Below, piece after piece: positions 45,501-58,445 of a stretch of DNA of 64,000 bases; the first letter of the stretch is position 1; every line of letters starts with the position of its first letter. The position numbers and the translations under genes were made by a program. The DNA is taken from NCBI RefSeq assembly GCF_017654505.1, contig NC_054536.1, positions 93,706,359 through 93,770,358 of the forward strand, read 5' to 3'. The notes under the pieces are model-generated. The model did no database searches, had not been told where the DNA came from, and saw only the letters and a program-made list of their open reading frames with translations. The stretch comes from Polyodon spathula. Taxonomy: Eukaryota > Chordata > Actinopteri > Acipenseriformes > Polyodontidae.

Positions 45501-48461
45501 CACACCTGTATTCTAACGAGTCGATCTTGATCAATATCTCACTGCAATGTGTTCACACCTGTATTCTAACGAGTCGATTTTGATCAATATCTCGCTGCAA
45601 TGTGTTCACACCTGTATTCTAATGAGTCGATCTTGATCAATATCTCGCTGCAGTGTGTTCACACCCGTATTCTAACGAGTCGATCTTGATCAATATCTCG
45701 CTGCAGTGTGTTCACACCTGTATTCTAACGAGTCGATCTTGATCAATATCTCACTGCAATGTGTTCACACCTGTATTCTAATGAGTCGATCTTGATCAAT
45801 ATCTCGCTGCAATGTGTTCACACCTGTATTCTAATGAGTCGATCTTGATCAATATCTCGCTGCAATGTGTTCACACCTGTATTCTAACGAGTCGATCTTG
45901 ATCAGTATCTCGCTGCAGTGTGTTCACACCTGTATTCTAACGAGTCGATCTTGATCAATATCTCGCTGCAGTGTGTTCACACCTGTATTCTAATGAGTCG
46001 ATCTTGATCAGTATCTCGCTGCAGTGTGTTCACACCTGTATTCTAATGAGTCGATCTTGATCAGTATCTCGCTGCAGTGTGTTCACACCTGTATTCTAAT
46101 GAGTCGATCTTGATCAGTATCTCGCTGCAGTGTGTTCACACCCTTATTCTAACGAGTCGATCTTGATCAATATCTCGCTGCAGTGTGTTCACACCCATAT
46201 TCTACCGAGTCGATCTTGATCAATATCTCGCTGCAGCGTGTTCACACCCATATTCTAACGAGTCGATCTTGATCAATATCTCGCCTCGCTGCAGTGTGTT
46301 CACACCCATATTCTAACGAGTCGATCTTGATCAATATCTCGCTGCAGTGTGTTCACACCTGTATTCTAATGAGTCGATCTTGATCAGTATCTCGCTGCAG
46401 TGTGTTCACACCTGTATTCTAATGAGTCGATCTTGATCAGTATCTCGCTGCAGTGTGTTCACACCCATATTCTAACGAGTCGATCTTGATCAATATCTCG
46501 CTGCAGCGTGTTCACACCCATATTCTAACGAGTCGATCATGATCAATATCTCGCTGCAATGTGTTCACACCCATATTCTAACGAGTCGATCATGATCAAT
46601 ATCTCGCTGCAATGTGTTCACACCCATATTCTAACGAGTCGATCATGATCAATATCTCGCTGCAATGTGTTCACACCCATATTCTAACGAGTCGATCATG
46701 ATCAATATCTCGCTGCAATGTGTTCACACCCATATTCTAACGAGTCGATCATGATCAATATCTCGCTGCAATGTGTTCACACCCATATTCTAACGAGTCG
46801 ATCATGATCAATATCTCGCTGCAATGTGTTCACACCCATATTCTAACGAGTCGATCATGATCAATATCTCGCTGCAATGTGTTCACACCCATATTCTCGA
46901 TCTTGATCAATATCTCGCTGCAGTGTGTTCACACCTGTATTCTAACGAGTCGATCTTGATCAGTATCTCGCTGCAGTGTGTTCACACCTGTATTCTAATG
47001 AGTCGATCTTGATCAGTATCTCGCTGCAGTGTGTTCACACCTGTATTCTAATGAGTCGATCTTGATCAGTATCTCGCTGCAGTGTGTTCACACCTGTATT
47101 CTAATGAGTCGATCTTGATCAGTATCTCGCTGCAGTGTGTTCACACCTGTATTCTAATGAGTCGATCTTGATCAGTATCTCGCTGCAGTGTGTTCACACC
47201 TGTATTCTAACGAGTCGATCTTGATCAATATCTCGCTGCAGTGTGTTCACACCTGTATTCTAACGAGTCGATCTTGATCAATATCTCGCTGCAGTGTGTT
47301 CACACCCATATTCTAACGAGTCGATCTTGATCAATATCTCGCTGCAGTGTGTTCACACCCATATTCTAACGAGTCGATCTTGATCAATATCTCGCTGCAA
47401 TGTGTTCACACCCATATTCTAACGAGTCGATCTTGATCAATATCTCGCTGCAGTGTGTTCACACCCATATTCTAACGAGTCGATCTTGATCAATATCTCG
47501 CTGCAATGTGTTCACACCTGTATTCTAACGAGTCGATCTTGATCAATATCTCGCTGCAGTGTGTTCACACCCATATTCTAATGAGTCGATCTTGATCAGT
47601 ATCTCGCTGCAGTGTGTTCACACCCATATTCTAACGAGTCGATCTTGATCAATATCTCGCTGCATGTGTTCACACCCGTATTCTAACGAGTCGATCTTGT
47701 AACGAGTCGATCACACAGTGTGTTCACACCTGTATTCTAATGAGTCGATCTTGATCAGTATCTCGCTGCAGTGTGTTCACACCTGTATTCTCGTTCACAC
47801 CCATATTCTGATCATGATCAATATCTCGCTGCAGTGTGTTCACACCCATATTCTAATGAGTCGATCATGATCAGTATCTCGCTGCAGTGTGTTCACACCT
47901 GTATTCTAACGAGTCGATCTTGATCAATATCTCGCTGCAGTGTGTTCACACCTGTATTCTAACGAGTCGATCATGATCAATATCTCGCTGCAATGTGTTC
48001 ACACCTGTATTCTAACGAGTCGATCATGATCAATATCTCGCTGCAATGTGTTCACACCCATATTCTAACGAGTCGATCTTGATCAGTATCTCGCTGCAAT
48101 GTGTTCACACCTGTATTCTAACGAGTCGATCTTGATCAATATCTCGCTGCAGTGTGTTCACACCTGTATTCTAATGAGTCGATCTTGATCAGTATCTCGC
48201 TGCAGTGTGTTCACACCCATATTCTAACGAGTCGATCTTGATCAATATCTCGCTGCAGTGTGTTCACACCCGTATTCTAACGAGTCGATCTTGATCAATA
48301 TCTCGCTGCAATGTGTTCACACCTGTATTCTAACGAGTCGATCTTGATCAATATCTCGCTGCAGCGTGTTCACACCCATATTCTAACGAGTCGATCTTGA
48401 TCAATATCTCGCTGCAGTGTGTTCACACCCGTATTCTAATGAGTCGATCTTGATCAATATC
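45501..48461. repeat. 53-bp satellite array, about 55 units
   Basis: The unit is CACACCTGTATTCTAACGAG, TCGATCTTGATCAATATCTC, GCTGCAGTGTGTT, period 53 bp. Each unit holds the palindromes TGATCA and CTGCAG and up to three CpG. Variants include CTTGATCA/CATGATCA, CAATAT/CAGTAT, AACGAG/AATGAG and CCTGTA/CCCATA/CCCGTA. The same variant recurs in neighbouring units, notably seven CATGATCA units at about 46510-46890. Short rearranged junctions occur near 46277, 46897, 47660-47712 and 47790. A diverged partial unit may lie at 45460-45500. Confidence 0.97.
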
Positions 48462-48794
48462 GGATGTAAACTCGATTTATAGACAGCCAGCCTAATTTCA
48501 TTTATTTAAAGCCACCTTTAGAAAAAAAAAAAAAAGTTGGGGTTAAATTAAACACAAGAGCGTCATGTTTCTCATAATGAAAACTCTGGGCCCAGTCTTT
48601 GACATCCCTAAGTGTATTGCCAGCAGACTGACACTTGTCACTAATTTAAGTGGCGTGCAGTGGGTTTCCCAATAGGTCCTGCAGCCAGACTGTATGAATG
48701 TAACATTAGATAGAGGTTGGCACTGGTACCTGAAAACTGGTTACCTGTCGGATAATATGCCATTGATTATTTATTTATTTTTCTCAGTAATTTA
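48462..48794. other. Junction segment between satellite and copy B
   Basis: No gene recognised. This 330 bp separates the satellite from the start of copy B, and no counterpart lies left of copy A. It therefore holds the duplication (or assembly) breakpoint. Confidence 0.6.
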
Positions 48795-49089
48795 TTCGTA
48801 TACCATTTTAATTAATGAAAGAGTATATAACTCACATTGAAACAGAAATTTAACAGACCGCGGTTATGACGCCCACGATACAGAGAAAAAGAGAGTGTGT
48901 ACAGCACCAGGGTTAATTTCTTACAGACTACCCTGATAATTCAATATTTGTAGTTATTATATAGAATAATATTTAATATAGTTATTAAATAATTAAGCCT
49001 TTTCTATATTTGTGGTTATGAATGAGATTCATTCACTTGTTTTAACCATTTGTAACCTTACAGAAAGTTTGTTGTATTGCTAAAGTGAT

Positions 49090-49694
49090 TGTCACAAAGA
49101 CGGCTGTGTGGGTGACGTCAGACCAGAAACAGGATATAAACGACAGAGAGAGGTGGAGTTTAGTGGAGCTGAGCGAATGGCTTCGCTCAGCATTTAATAA
49201 ATGAACAGACAGAAAATAAAAAGGTTGTTACAATACAAAAACAGGACACTGCACATTCACCAAAACAAAAGAGACAAAAAATGCACTAACACTAACAAAC
49301 ATAGGGTGAGCTGTTATTTAATTATTACTGTATATTAGTATTTTACCTCAGTCCCAATCCGTTCTCCACTCATGAACACACAACCCAGAGTGGGTGAAAA
49401 CGTGCAGCTTTTATGCAGCTGTACCCAGACGCGATTGCTAATCAATCATTAATTTGGAGTCGCGGTACAACTGCATGTGATTTAATAGAGTGCAATTCCC
49501 CGTTCTCACATTTTATTACTTTTTACTTGCATGTGAAGTTCTGTGCAATCCTTGTGCCTTAATACAAAATATACATTTTAAACACTCGTGCACATAACCC
49601 ATATTACCTCCCGTGTACCAATGACTATACACCAACATTAACACACACCACAAAATACACACAAAATCCCACAAGGGGCGGGCACTTTGCCAAG
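49090..49694 (-). mobile_element. Solo LTR, family 1, copy B
   Basis: The duplicated counterpart of 25279-25893, flanked by GTGAT (49085-49089) and GTGCT (49695-49699). It differs from copy A mainly by short indels. Its presence at the same site shows the insertion predates the duplication. Confidence 0.75.
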
Positions 49695-49699
49695 GTGCT

Positions 49700-50358
49700 A
49701 TATGTTATTTGCACCCGTGTAATGTTGTAATTATAAGTCAACAGAGATGGCTTACGTATTTTTTTCTTTTAACAAAAAAAGATTGCAAAAGTTGCACAAG
49801 ATGTATATGAGTAAAAATGCCCCCGAATGAGGGTAAGTGATTAAAAGGGTTTAATGAGATTATTATTTGTTTATTTGAATCCGTGCGGTCGTATTTTACC
49901 CCCACACGCCACATAATGTAAATCAGCTATTGTATATGTGACAGTTGTTAATAAATGTTACATTCTAGAGACAAAAATGCACAATTTTATACACAAAAAT
50001 AAGGGATTCCATACTTGTTACCATTTCCATCTTGGCTGCCTTTGCTCCGCTTGGTGGGAGAGCCGCTCACTGCACGTAGTAGTTTCCATAACAGCGAATT
50101 CTGTTTCCATTCATTTTTCTTGATCTGGTTAACATGCATATTGATTAACAAGTTCACCTTATCTAGTCGTTGAGATAGGAAGTGACAATTAAGATTTTTA
50201 ATGAGAAATGTGTTCGTTAACGACCTCATCGACTCAATTTCAAAGTATTAACAGATTGATTTCATTAACAGATTGATTTCATTAACACATTTAGTTTGAA
50301 AATCACTACCATGGCTCTTGATTCAGATACTAGTGCTTAATTCGAAAATACGTCCCTC
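49700..50358. other. Unassigned DNA, copy B, indel-rich
   Basis: Counterpart of 25899-26552, with many one-base gaps relative to it. No gene. Confidence 0.45.
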
Positions 50359-50806
50359 AGTGTGTATGCTGCACATTGAGTATGCCAAATGTGTGTGTCA
50401 GTGCTGCGCTATTGAGATGCACCTGTGTGTGTCAGTGCTGCGTTATTGAGATGCACCTGTGTGTGTCAGTGCTGCACTATTGATATGCACCTGTGTGTGT
50501 CAGTGCTGCATTATTGAGATGCACCTGTGTGTGTCAGTGCTGCACTATTGAGATGCACCTGTGTGTGTCAGTGCTGCACTATTGAGATGCACCTGTGTGT
50601 GTCAGTGCTGCGTTATTGAGATGCACCTGTGTGTGTTAGTGCTGCACTATTGAGATGCACCTGTGTGTGTCAGTGCTGCGTTATTGAGATGCACCTGTGT
50701 GTGTCAGTGCTGCACTATTGAGATGTACCTGTGTGTGTCAGTGCTGCGCTATTGAGATGCACCTGTGTGTGTTAGTGCTGCACTATTGAGATGCACCTGT
50801 GTGTGG
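50359..50806. repeat. 34-bp tandem array, copy B, about 13 units
   Basis: Same unit as 26553-27028, with many units carrying GCGTTATTG where copy A has GCGCTATTG. The first unit is degraded. The unit number and variant order differ from copy A. Confidence 0.93.
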
Positions 50807-51285
50807 CCCTGCGGGCACAAAGTGAGATAAACTAAACTAACCTAAACTAAAACCAAAACCAAAGTCGAAGACATACACTAAAATACAATTAACCGATAAA
50901 AACCAAGAAAGACATCAAAGACAATCTTTGACAAGTGGAATTGCAAAGTGTAGAGTAATGCTCCGAATTACTTGGCGTTAGCTGGCAATGATACTTTCAG
51001 ATGCGAATCATTATCAGTACCATCTGATAGGACAGGCTGGATGTTTAAAAATTACTTCCACTTTCCGATGAGCTTCAGACCCGTTGCGGACAGCTTGAGT
51101 AGTGGTAGAAGACAGAGCCACTCTCAGCTGAGATGGCCAGTTCAGTATGTAGCTTAAGCTGCTGTCTTATGGGGTAGAGCCAAAGGACCGGCAAAGCCCA
51201 TGGGCATACAGTGCTGTTGCTATCTATTCAGTAACATATTGTAAGGTGGAAGTAGGAAGAACCACTTCACCAAGTCAAGTTAGAG

Positions 51286-51865
51286 TCAAGTTATGAGTGA
51301 GTCAGGCTCATATGAGTTATGAAAGTTTGAGTCAGGCTCATTGCGAGTAGGAGTGTGAGTAGGCTCATGCGAATATGCACCCATGTGAGTTTCAGTCTCA
51401 TTTGAGAGTTATGCGTTTGGTCACTCTATGCGAGTTTACTGAGTGTGACCGTCAATCTCATGCGAGTGTGAGTTTGAGTCAGGCCAGAGGAGTTTGGAGA
51501 TGAGTCAGGCTCCTGCACGTTATACGTTTGAGTCCACAAGGTCATGCGAGTTATGAGTCTGAGTCCTGGCTCCTATGAGTATGCAGTTTCAGTCAGGCTC
51601 ACGCGAAGTTCTGAGTTTCAGTCAGCGCTTCATCATGGTTTATAAGTTTGAGTCGAGGCTCACGCGAGTATGAGTTTCAGTATGGCTCATATGAGTCTGA
51701 GTCAGGCTCATATGAGTTATGAGTTTCAGTCAGGCTCACGCGAGTTATGAGTTTGAGTCAGGCTCATATGAGTTATAAGTTTGAGTCAGGCTCACGCGAG
51801 TTATGAGTTGTCAGTCAGGCTCATATGAGTTATAAGTTTGAGTCAGTTCATACGAAGTGAGATCC
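51286..51865. repeat. 28-bp tandem array, copy B, degraded
   Basis: Same unit as 27463-27980 but with frequent insertions and deletions in the first two thirds. The last third (about 51695-51850) is clean. The unevenness is more like consensus error or very low coverage than like normal array decay. Confidence 0.85.
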
Positions 51866-52908
51866 CGACCCTAGAGTTTGTACTTAATCGAAAGGATGAA
51901 ACATTGTTTTTCTGGTCAAACACAAAATGAATATTTGCATAAAGCCACTTTACCACTTTACAATTCTGCTATTGTGAAAACCCATTTGTAAATTATTTGA
52001 AAGATGCTGTCCTTCAAGAGGTCTATTCTGCAAGTTTCTAATGCTTCATATCTCAATAACACAATTCTGGACAAATGGCGGCCATAGTATGCAACTATTC
52101 CTAGATGCTGGGTATGGGCTATAATTGGCCTCATCAATTCAACAGTTTTGGCAGAATTGATTTTAAATGAAAAACATACTTTTTAAATGAAAAACTTTTT
52201 TTGAGTTTGTAATTTTGAATTACAAACTTTAATTTTTCCTCAAAAAATTAGGCTAGGGTTCCCACAGGGAAATGCTAGCCCTGTAACTTATTAACAGATC
52301 TCAGATGCCTTGCTGAGTTATTGTAATTGTCAGTGAGGCAACAGTAAGTGGGGGCTGTGCTGTGTTTTCAGTAGCTCAGTTTGTTTACTCCCATTATTCT
52401 GGTATTGTGTGTGTGGTTACTGTGCTGTGTTTCATGGTAACACAGTTTCCCGCAGCACCCTTCATGGTCACGTCACAGTGATGCAATGTCATTTTTGAAT
52501 GCCAAGTAAAATATTTAAAAGGCATTATGTAGTTTTTGAACATTATTGATCACATGGCATATGTTGATATGAGATGCTTACAACATACCCACTTAACCCT
52601 TTCATGCATGCAACCTCCTTTGGGGATGGATACAAAAACTTTATATGGAGACATATGGAAGATGACACATGATAGCCTCATATGAGGATACAATATCAAG
52701 CATGAAATGGTTAGGAAACGTCACTATCGCAATATCAACATGGGACAGGACCTCTACAAACCATCTCGAAATAGCCTGATTACGCTTTGCAGTGCAGCGA
52801 TTTTTGTTTTCATTTCTGACAGGATAATAGAAACAGTATTTTCCCATTCCTGTTTGCAGACCCAGCTCTATGCAATCATTCCATACAGTAGAATCCTCCT
52901 GTGTACAG
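51866..52908. other. Unassigned DNA, copy B
   Basis: Counterpart of 27981-29038. Indel-rich up to about 51930, then essentially identical. No gene. Confidence 0.5.
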
Positions 52909-53105
52909 CAGGGGAGGCAAACCCGAGTCCTGGAGAGCCACAATCCTACAAGATTTCTGGCTAGCTTTAAATCATGAATGGCTACAGACCTGGAAAAAAG
53001 TTAGTGTTAACCAATTAGAAAATAATTGGTTCAGTTAAGTAATTGAGAACTCGATGGAACCCTGCGGCTCTGCAGGAGCAGGAGCTGGGCTGCCTCCCCC
53101 CCCCC
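52909..53105. mobile_element. Possible hAT-type MITE, copy B
   Basis: Counterpart of 29039-29234. It is identical except for one extra C in the terminal run. Confidence 0.5.
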
Positions 53106-53450
53106 GCTATTGAATTTACTATAGTGTTTTTGATGTGCATGGTATGTTTATTATACTAATTTACTGTACAACACTGGATCTTTAAATACAAGTACAATAC
53201 ACTGATGGGATGGAAAGGTCAACAGAAAAATACAGTACCTATTTTTCTCTAAAAGCAGGGTGTACTTACAAGCCATGAAAACAAATTTCTATGGCATTTC
53301 TGGTTTCCCCAATGTGTTGGGAGCAATAGACTGCACACATGTTCCGCTAACCCCTCAAGCTCATTCTGAACTTCTCTACTATCCTTTGGGGGATAAGATA
53401 ATTATTTACCTATTCTATTAATAATATTTTTTCTCTAGCGCATTACAGGA

Positions 53451-53651
53451 TACCAGAGAGGTGTATGAACTATGCCTCAGCTGCAGAGTCACTTACAACA
53501 ACGGAATCTCCCAAACTCGGTTTTTGAGCACAAAAAGGTTAAAGTGACTTGCTCCAGAGTCACACAATGAGGGAGTGGTTAAGCTGGGATTGAACCTGGA
53601 TGATGTCTGGTTTACAAACCGGTTTCTTAACCACTGGACCACCAGCCTCCT
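53451..53651 (-). mobile_element. tRNA-derived SINE, copy B
   Basis: Counterpart of 29552-29751 at the same relative site. It has several single-base indels, including loss of a T in the B-box, so its polymerase III promoter looks weaker. Confidence 0.7.
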
Positions 53652-55147
53652 ATGAGGTAGGCTGTAGTTGTGCAAAATTAGTGCACGTGCACCCGACTAA
53701 ACTCAAATGAAACACATTTGGCTTATAGGTTGCTCACGAAATTAGTGGTATAATGCAAAAAATTAGTTGACTGTCCTCCTGTAAGTATCATAACTTGTCA
53801 ATGCGGCACCGTGATCTATTTTGTGGTAATTGTCTAGGCTACTTTATTAAAAATAATAATTTAAAATAATCTTTTATTCCCATTGTACATCAGTGTGTGC
53901 AATTTTGTATTTTGTGTTACTGAGTGCCTACAGGCTAAAGTACAAAGAGAGTGCGCTATGTGTTTGTTGGAAAACATGGATTGAGAATTAATTAGCAGTT
54001 TGCTACGCATGTGGACTGGCAGAGCTATACTGGTGTTTTTTTCTGAAAAGAGACTAATATTGCAGATAGCAGACTGTTTGGTTCAAATTGCATGTACTGC
54101 TAACAATTGATAGAGACGTTGCGTCTACAAGCTTCTTGCCCAACATTGACTGCAAGCTAAAAAGATAACAATGCTGTGGACCAGAAGGGGCCAGGCTGTA
54201 AGACTTTTGGAATGCAAAGCATAAAGGGGCTAAAAAGGCTCCCAGGGACTGGCATTGGACCCAGAGGTTCTCAGAGAGATTGAAAGAGATAATGCCACTG
54301 GGATCAAAGGGGCAGATTTATGGACCTTTTTTCTCCAGGAGTGTGAAGAATGTACTGAGTTCAGAGGTTGTCACACTAGACTACACACACACACACACAT
54401 ACATACAGACACACACACACACACACACACACTAAATTAACAGAATAATGTGTTGTACCTTGACCATTGGTTAAGTGTCAGAGAAAGGGGAGGTGGACCA
54501 TCTATACAGAAGGGTATTTAATGTCATGCAAACATTGTAATGATGAGTATTCTGTTTGTCCTGTACCTGGGACCAGACTCCCTGCATATTTCAATAAACC
54601 TGGCAACTGATTGAAGAAAAGGACTCTGTGCATTTTCTTGAATCTACTTAATCACCATCATTTTTTTTTAAGTTACATCAGAGTTCATTAGTTAGCTTTA
54701 AGTTACTGACTGAACTTATTTATAGATTTATAGATTTAAAATATACTGAGCACTATAAATATATGTGTGTGCGATTTTAATATATTTTTTTAAACCCGAC
54801 ACCCCCTTATGGTGGACAAAAATGTCCAGTTTAGTGAGGGGCTGCTGTATGATTATGAAAAGCTTTTTGATAGAAACACATTTTTTATCTGGGGCCCGAC
54901 TATAGAATCTGATGGGATTAAACTGCCTTTCATTATTTATTCGAAAGAAATGTTGCATGACTCTCAGAATGCTAGAGATCTCGCTAAGATGACGCAACAA
55001 ATATTTAAATTAGTATATTGCGGCTCTCTTTATTAACATATTTTCTCTTAGTACATATGACAAAATGTGCACTTTGCGAATTGTCGTAAGAAAAATGCAA
55101 ATTGTGGTATGTTTGCAATGCGATCTGACCCACTCTCAGTACATCTA
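53652..55147. other. Unassigned DNA, copy B
   Basis: Counterpart of 29752-31222. The first 110 bp are indel-rich. No gene recognised. Confidence 0.45.
54384..54434. repeat. Interrupted (CA)n microsatellite, copy B
   Basis: The same interrupted CA structure as at 30476-30526. Confidence 0.95.
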
Positions 55148-55169
55148 CCCCCCCCCCCCCCCCCCCCCC
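55148..55169. repeat. C22 tract, copy B
   Basis: 22 consecutive C at the site matching 31223-31250. The length difference and the differing bases on both sides show slippage or sequencing error. Confidence 0.95.
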
Positions 55170-55596
55170 AGTCAGCCAACTTGGTTGATTAGAAAAATCT
55201 TAAGAATCAACAATTTAAATGTAGCTGAAATAAATTCAAAATCTGATGAATTCAACACTTGAATAAATAGTATAGCAGATAGATAATGTGGTCTCAGTAT
55301 TTTCCAAGCAGCCTGATTTAAACTGGGTGGCAGAGCCCCAAGTTAATTACACAGGTCTTTGAACTCAAGTGGAGGATTAGTAATCATTGGAACCCGTTAC
55401 TGAAATGTGATTCGAAATTCTGCAGCTACTGTGAACCTGTAACAGCAGGTCCAGTACTGACAGACACTACAGTAGATTGTGATGTCATACCATTGAGAAA
55501 ACTCCACCTGTGAACCATTAAAGTTGCTGTCACATTTTCTGGATAAAAAACCCCATTGTTGAAGGATCATTGGTAAGGCTGTGAATCTGAAGGAAA

Positions 55597-55770
55597 ATGA
55601 AGACCAAAGAGCATTCTACAAAAGTTAGAGATAAAGTAATACAAATACATAGATTAGGGAAAGGGTACAAAATAATATCCCAGTGTTTGGATATCTCAGT
55701 GAGCACAGTTGGATCAATAATCAGGAAGTGGAAGCTGCATCACACCACTCAGGCACTGCCAGAAGCTTCC
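55597..55770 (+). pseudogene. Tc1-like transposase N-terminal fragment, copy B
   Basis: Same 50-residue start as copy A, then diverging after HHTTQALP. The following 170 bp differ from copy A at roughly one base in ten while the flanks are nearly identical. Confidence 0.75.
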
Positions 55771-58445
55771 ATCGAGAGCAATCACGTATCCTCCAATCCA
55801 TGACTGACACATCGCCTACCACATTAAGGCGATGACTTCTGGTATTGTGGCTCCACCCCCTTCCTGGATGGCCAGCTTCTGACTGACCCTGGAATGACCT
55901 GTCAAACCATCCAGTCCAGGGCACTCTGTTCCTGTTATACCTTGCCCTCACAGGTCAGGAGGGAGATTGTTAACTAGGATTCATTTGCTGTCTGTCACAC
56001 AAAGCCATGGTATATTGTTATCTAGTAACTAACCAAATTATTAATAAAATATGAACTTTAAAACAGCATGGTTCATTTTCTTACAAGGTTCAGTAGCAAA
56101 TTACTTATTTTAAATTGCATTCAGTGGATTAAGAAAGCTGAGACCAAGTTCTTATTTACAGGAGGAATTTGGGGGCGGTTTTTAATACTTAGATCACAGA
56201 ACACACATTAAATCATTACATGTACATATAAGTGTTTGTAGAGTTACCCTGAGGGTACATTTATGCACTTGCAAGATAGTTTTGGAATGCACATTTAAGC
56301 AAACTAATTGACTTAATTAAAAATAAGAAGTCCTGGGAATGCAAATATTTTCTAAAACACTTTTTAAGATGTTCTTGGATGCCTATAATCTCAGGTCTGT
56401 TCCCACCCCTGTGTGCAGTATATTGGCTGCTTTAGTGTCTTGCTGTCTCTGCAATAACTAATGTGCAAACACAAGCACTGAGGTATGCATCAGCTACTGG
56501 AATACCTTTCAATATATGGTTGTAATCTGTTACTGCTGTGAGCAAGTCAGCAACAATGCATTTGCTGTCTTATCAAACAAATCTAAAGAAACCCTTCGCA
56601 GGTGTTGGGACTCTAAACTTTGGGAGCAATCACATCCCTTGACACTTTACTGTTTCATTTTGTTAAGGCAGGTGTACATTGTTGATGTGTCAAATTCTGC
56701 AACAGAGTTCAAGAAAAAAAAAAATTCCACTCAACCTTTACTAACAGTGAAACTTACTGGGAACATTGTTGTCTGGTCTGATTCTTTTGGATAGTCAGAT
56801 TATTACTGTGAAATTGTCATTATGACATGCTCAATCAAGAAATAAAAAAAAAACGAACTAATATGGTAGCACTCTATTAAATAAAGTGCATTAGGTACAG
56901 AGCAGAGTCCTGCACACAACGGAGGGTTCATGTAATCAAGTCTTTAGTGATACTGTAACACTGTAAGCTGTTTTTTTAATTGGCAGGGCCCAATTCAGTA
57001 TTTGCACTGCAGAATTGTATTTAAAGCTGCTCATGTCTTATTATTTTGGTCTAAACCTGAGACATCATTGAAATATAATATTTGGACAAAACCTGTAATT
57101 TTATTTACTTTTAAAGACAAACATTAATATCCTTAAGAGACTTGCACACACTTATTGGTCTTCTTTTAATGATTGAAACAGTGGTGGACGGCATTTAGAT
57201 TTACCACCTGGGCTGTCTCTTAACTTCTCTGCTGTTCATTGGCTGCAGTACCATTTTCCTCCAAATTGCCTGACTAAACTTATTGGCAAGCAATTTATCT
57301 TTTCATTAAACACATCACTTATTTTGAAAATGAACCCTAACAAGAATGCAACTGCTTGGCCTGCAGATTACTTTAGGGGCCAACAACTGGCATCCATTTG
57401 TAAGAGCTTTCAAAATGGCAATCAAAGTAAATGCTAATGTCAATAACTCAGCCATTGAACACAGCCATTGCTAGCCATGTGGAACCTGCTGCTGACAAAA
57501 CCAGTTTATAGGAAATGTCTATTTTTGTAATCCCTTGTAGTGTTCCAGAGCAGACAGAGTCATTGGTGGTTAACTGTAGCGTATGAAAAGATGAAGTATA
57601 GCCCGCAGGGGTAACTTGTACACAGTGTTGCACTTATCTACAAAACCGCTTATATTTAAGTGTGATGCAGCTTCAGTTTCAGTGACATGCTTATTTTTTT
57701 GTAGTGGGAAGAAATACTAACAAGAGAATGAGAGCACACTTTTATTATCTACTATTTATTGTAGGATTCATGTTCTGGAATGTCATTTCTCACATGCAAA
57801 ATTCTCCACTTGCCATACATTAGATCTATTAGAGAAAGAATAGAATGAACTTCTAGCTGGTCATTGCATGTGTACGTCTACACCCATAGTGACCTGCCTT
57901 AACAGAGGCACCATTATTAACCAGTTTGAATTCCTGCACTGTTCAGAGCTAGCACTGTCTTGAAGCCGTTTGTTCTATTTATAATAGAGAAATACCAAGC
58001 TGTCTGCACTGAACCATTGGGACTGTAGACTGGAATGGAATCCGTTGGTCTGTCAAAGAGATGGCCTTTAGGGCTGCCGATGCACAGCTTTACAAAAAGC
58101 AGTTTAGGATGCTGTGTCTCTACGTCATATAAAAATCACTTGTTCTCAAAGTTACTTAAGTACCAGTAATCCTATATACAGTAGAATTGACACAGTGGCT
58201 TGCTTCTGCTTGTACCAGTACTGTCCTTTATTTTAACTCCTCAGAGGAAGTAACATTGATGTTTAAATTAAACTAAACTTAAAATGAACCTTTGTGGCCC
58301 ACCTTAACATGTTGTTGAACACGATTTACATTTTCCACAGAAAACACAACCCTTGTCTTGAGCACTCCATAAGCTGGTTATCTCAGCCTGGGTCTCAGGG
58401 CTTCCCTGCCCCTTCTTTATGCCCTGTCTCTGTGTCCCTGTGCAG
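55771..58445. other. Unassigned DNA upstream of the exon, copy B
   Basis: Counterpart of 31851-34521. About 55750-55915 is strongly diverged from copy A and the remainder nearly identical. No gene. Confidence 0.5.

Larger units (their letters stand above)
24985..48790. repeat. Duplicated module, copy A (about 23.8 kb)
   Basis: The order of elements here is repeated in copy B at an offset of 23811 (left end), 23870 (near 28.3 kb), 23924 (at the exon), 23893 (near 37.86 kb) and 24156 (inside the CR1). Near-identical blocks are separated by patches with many indels or replaced sequence. The left edge is diverged and approximate. Sequence left of 24.98 kb is not repeated left of copy B, which instead abuts DNA following the 53-bp satellite. 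That is the arrangement expected of a tandem duplication, or of two haplotypes assembled in series. Confidence 0.85.

Noticed and set aside
46824..47012. Short frame in the 53-bp satellite
   Set aside because: A chance open frame in tandem repeats whose 53-bp period does not preserve frame.
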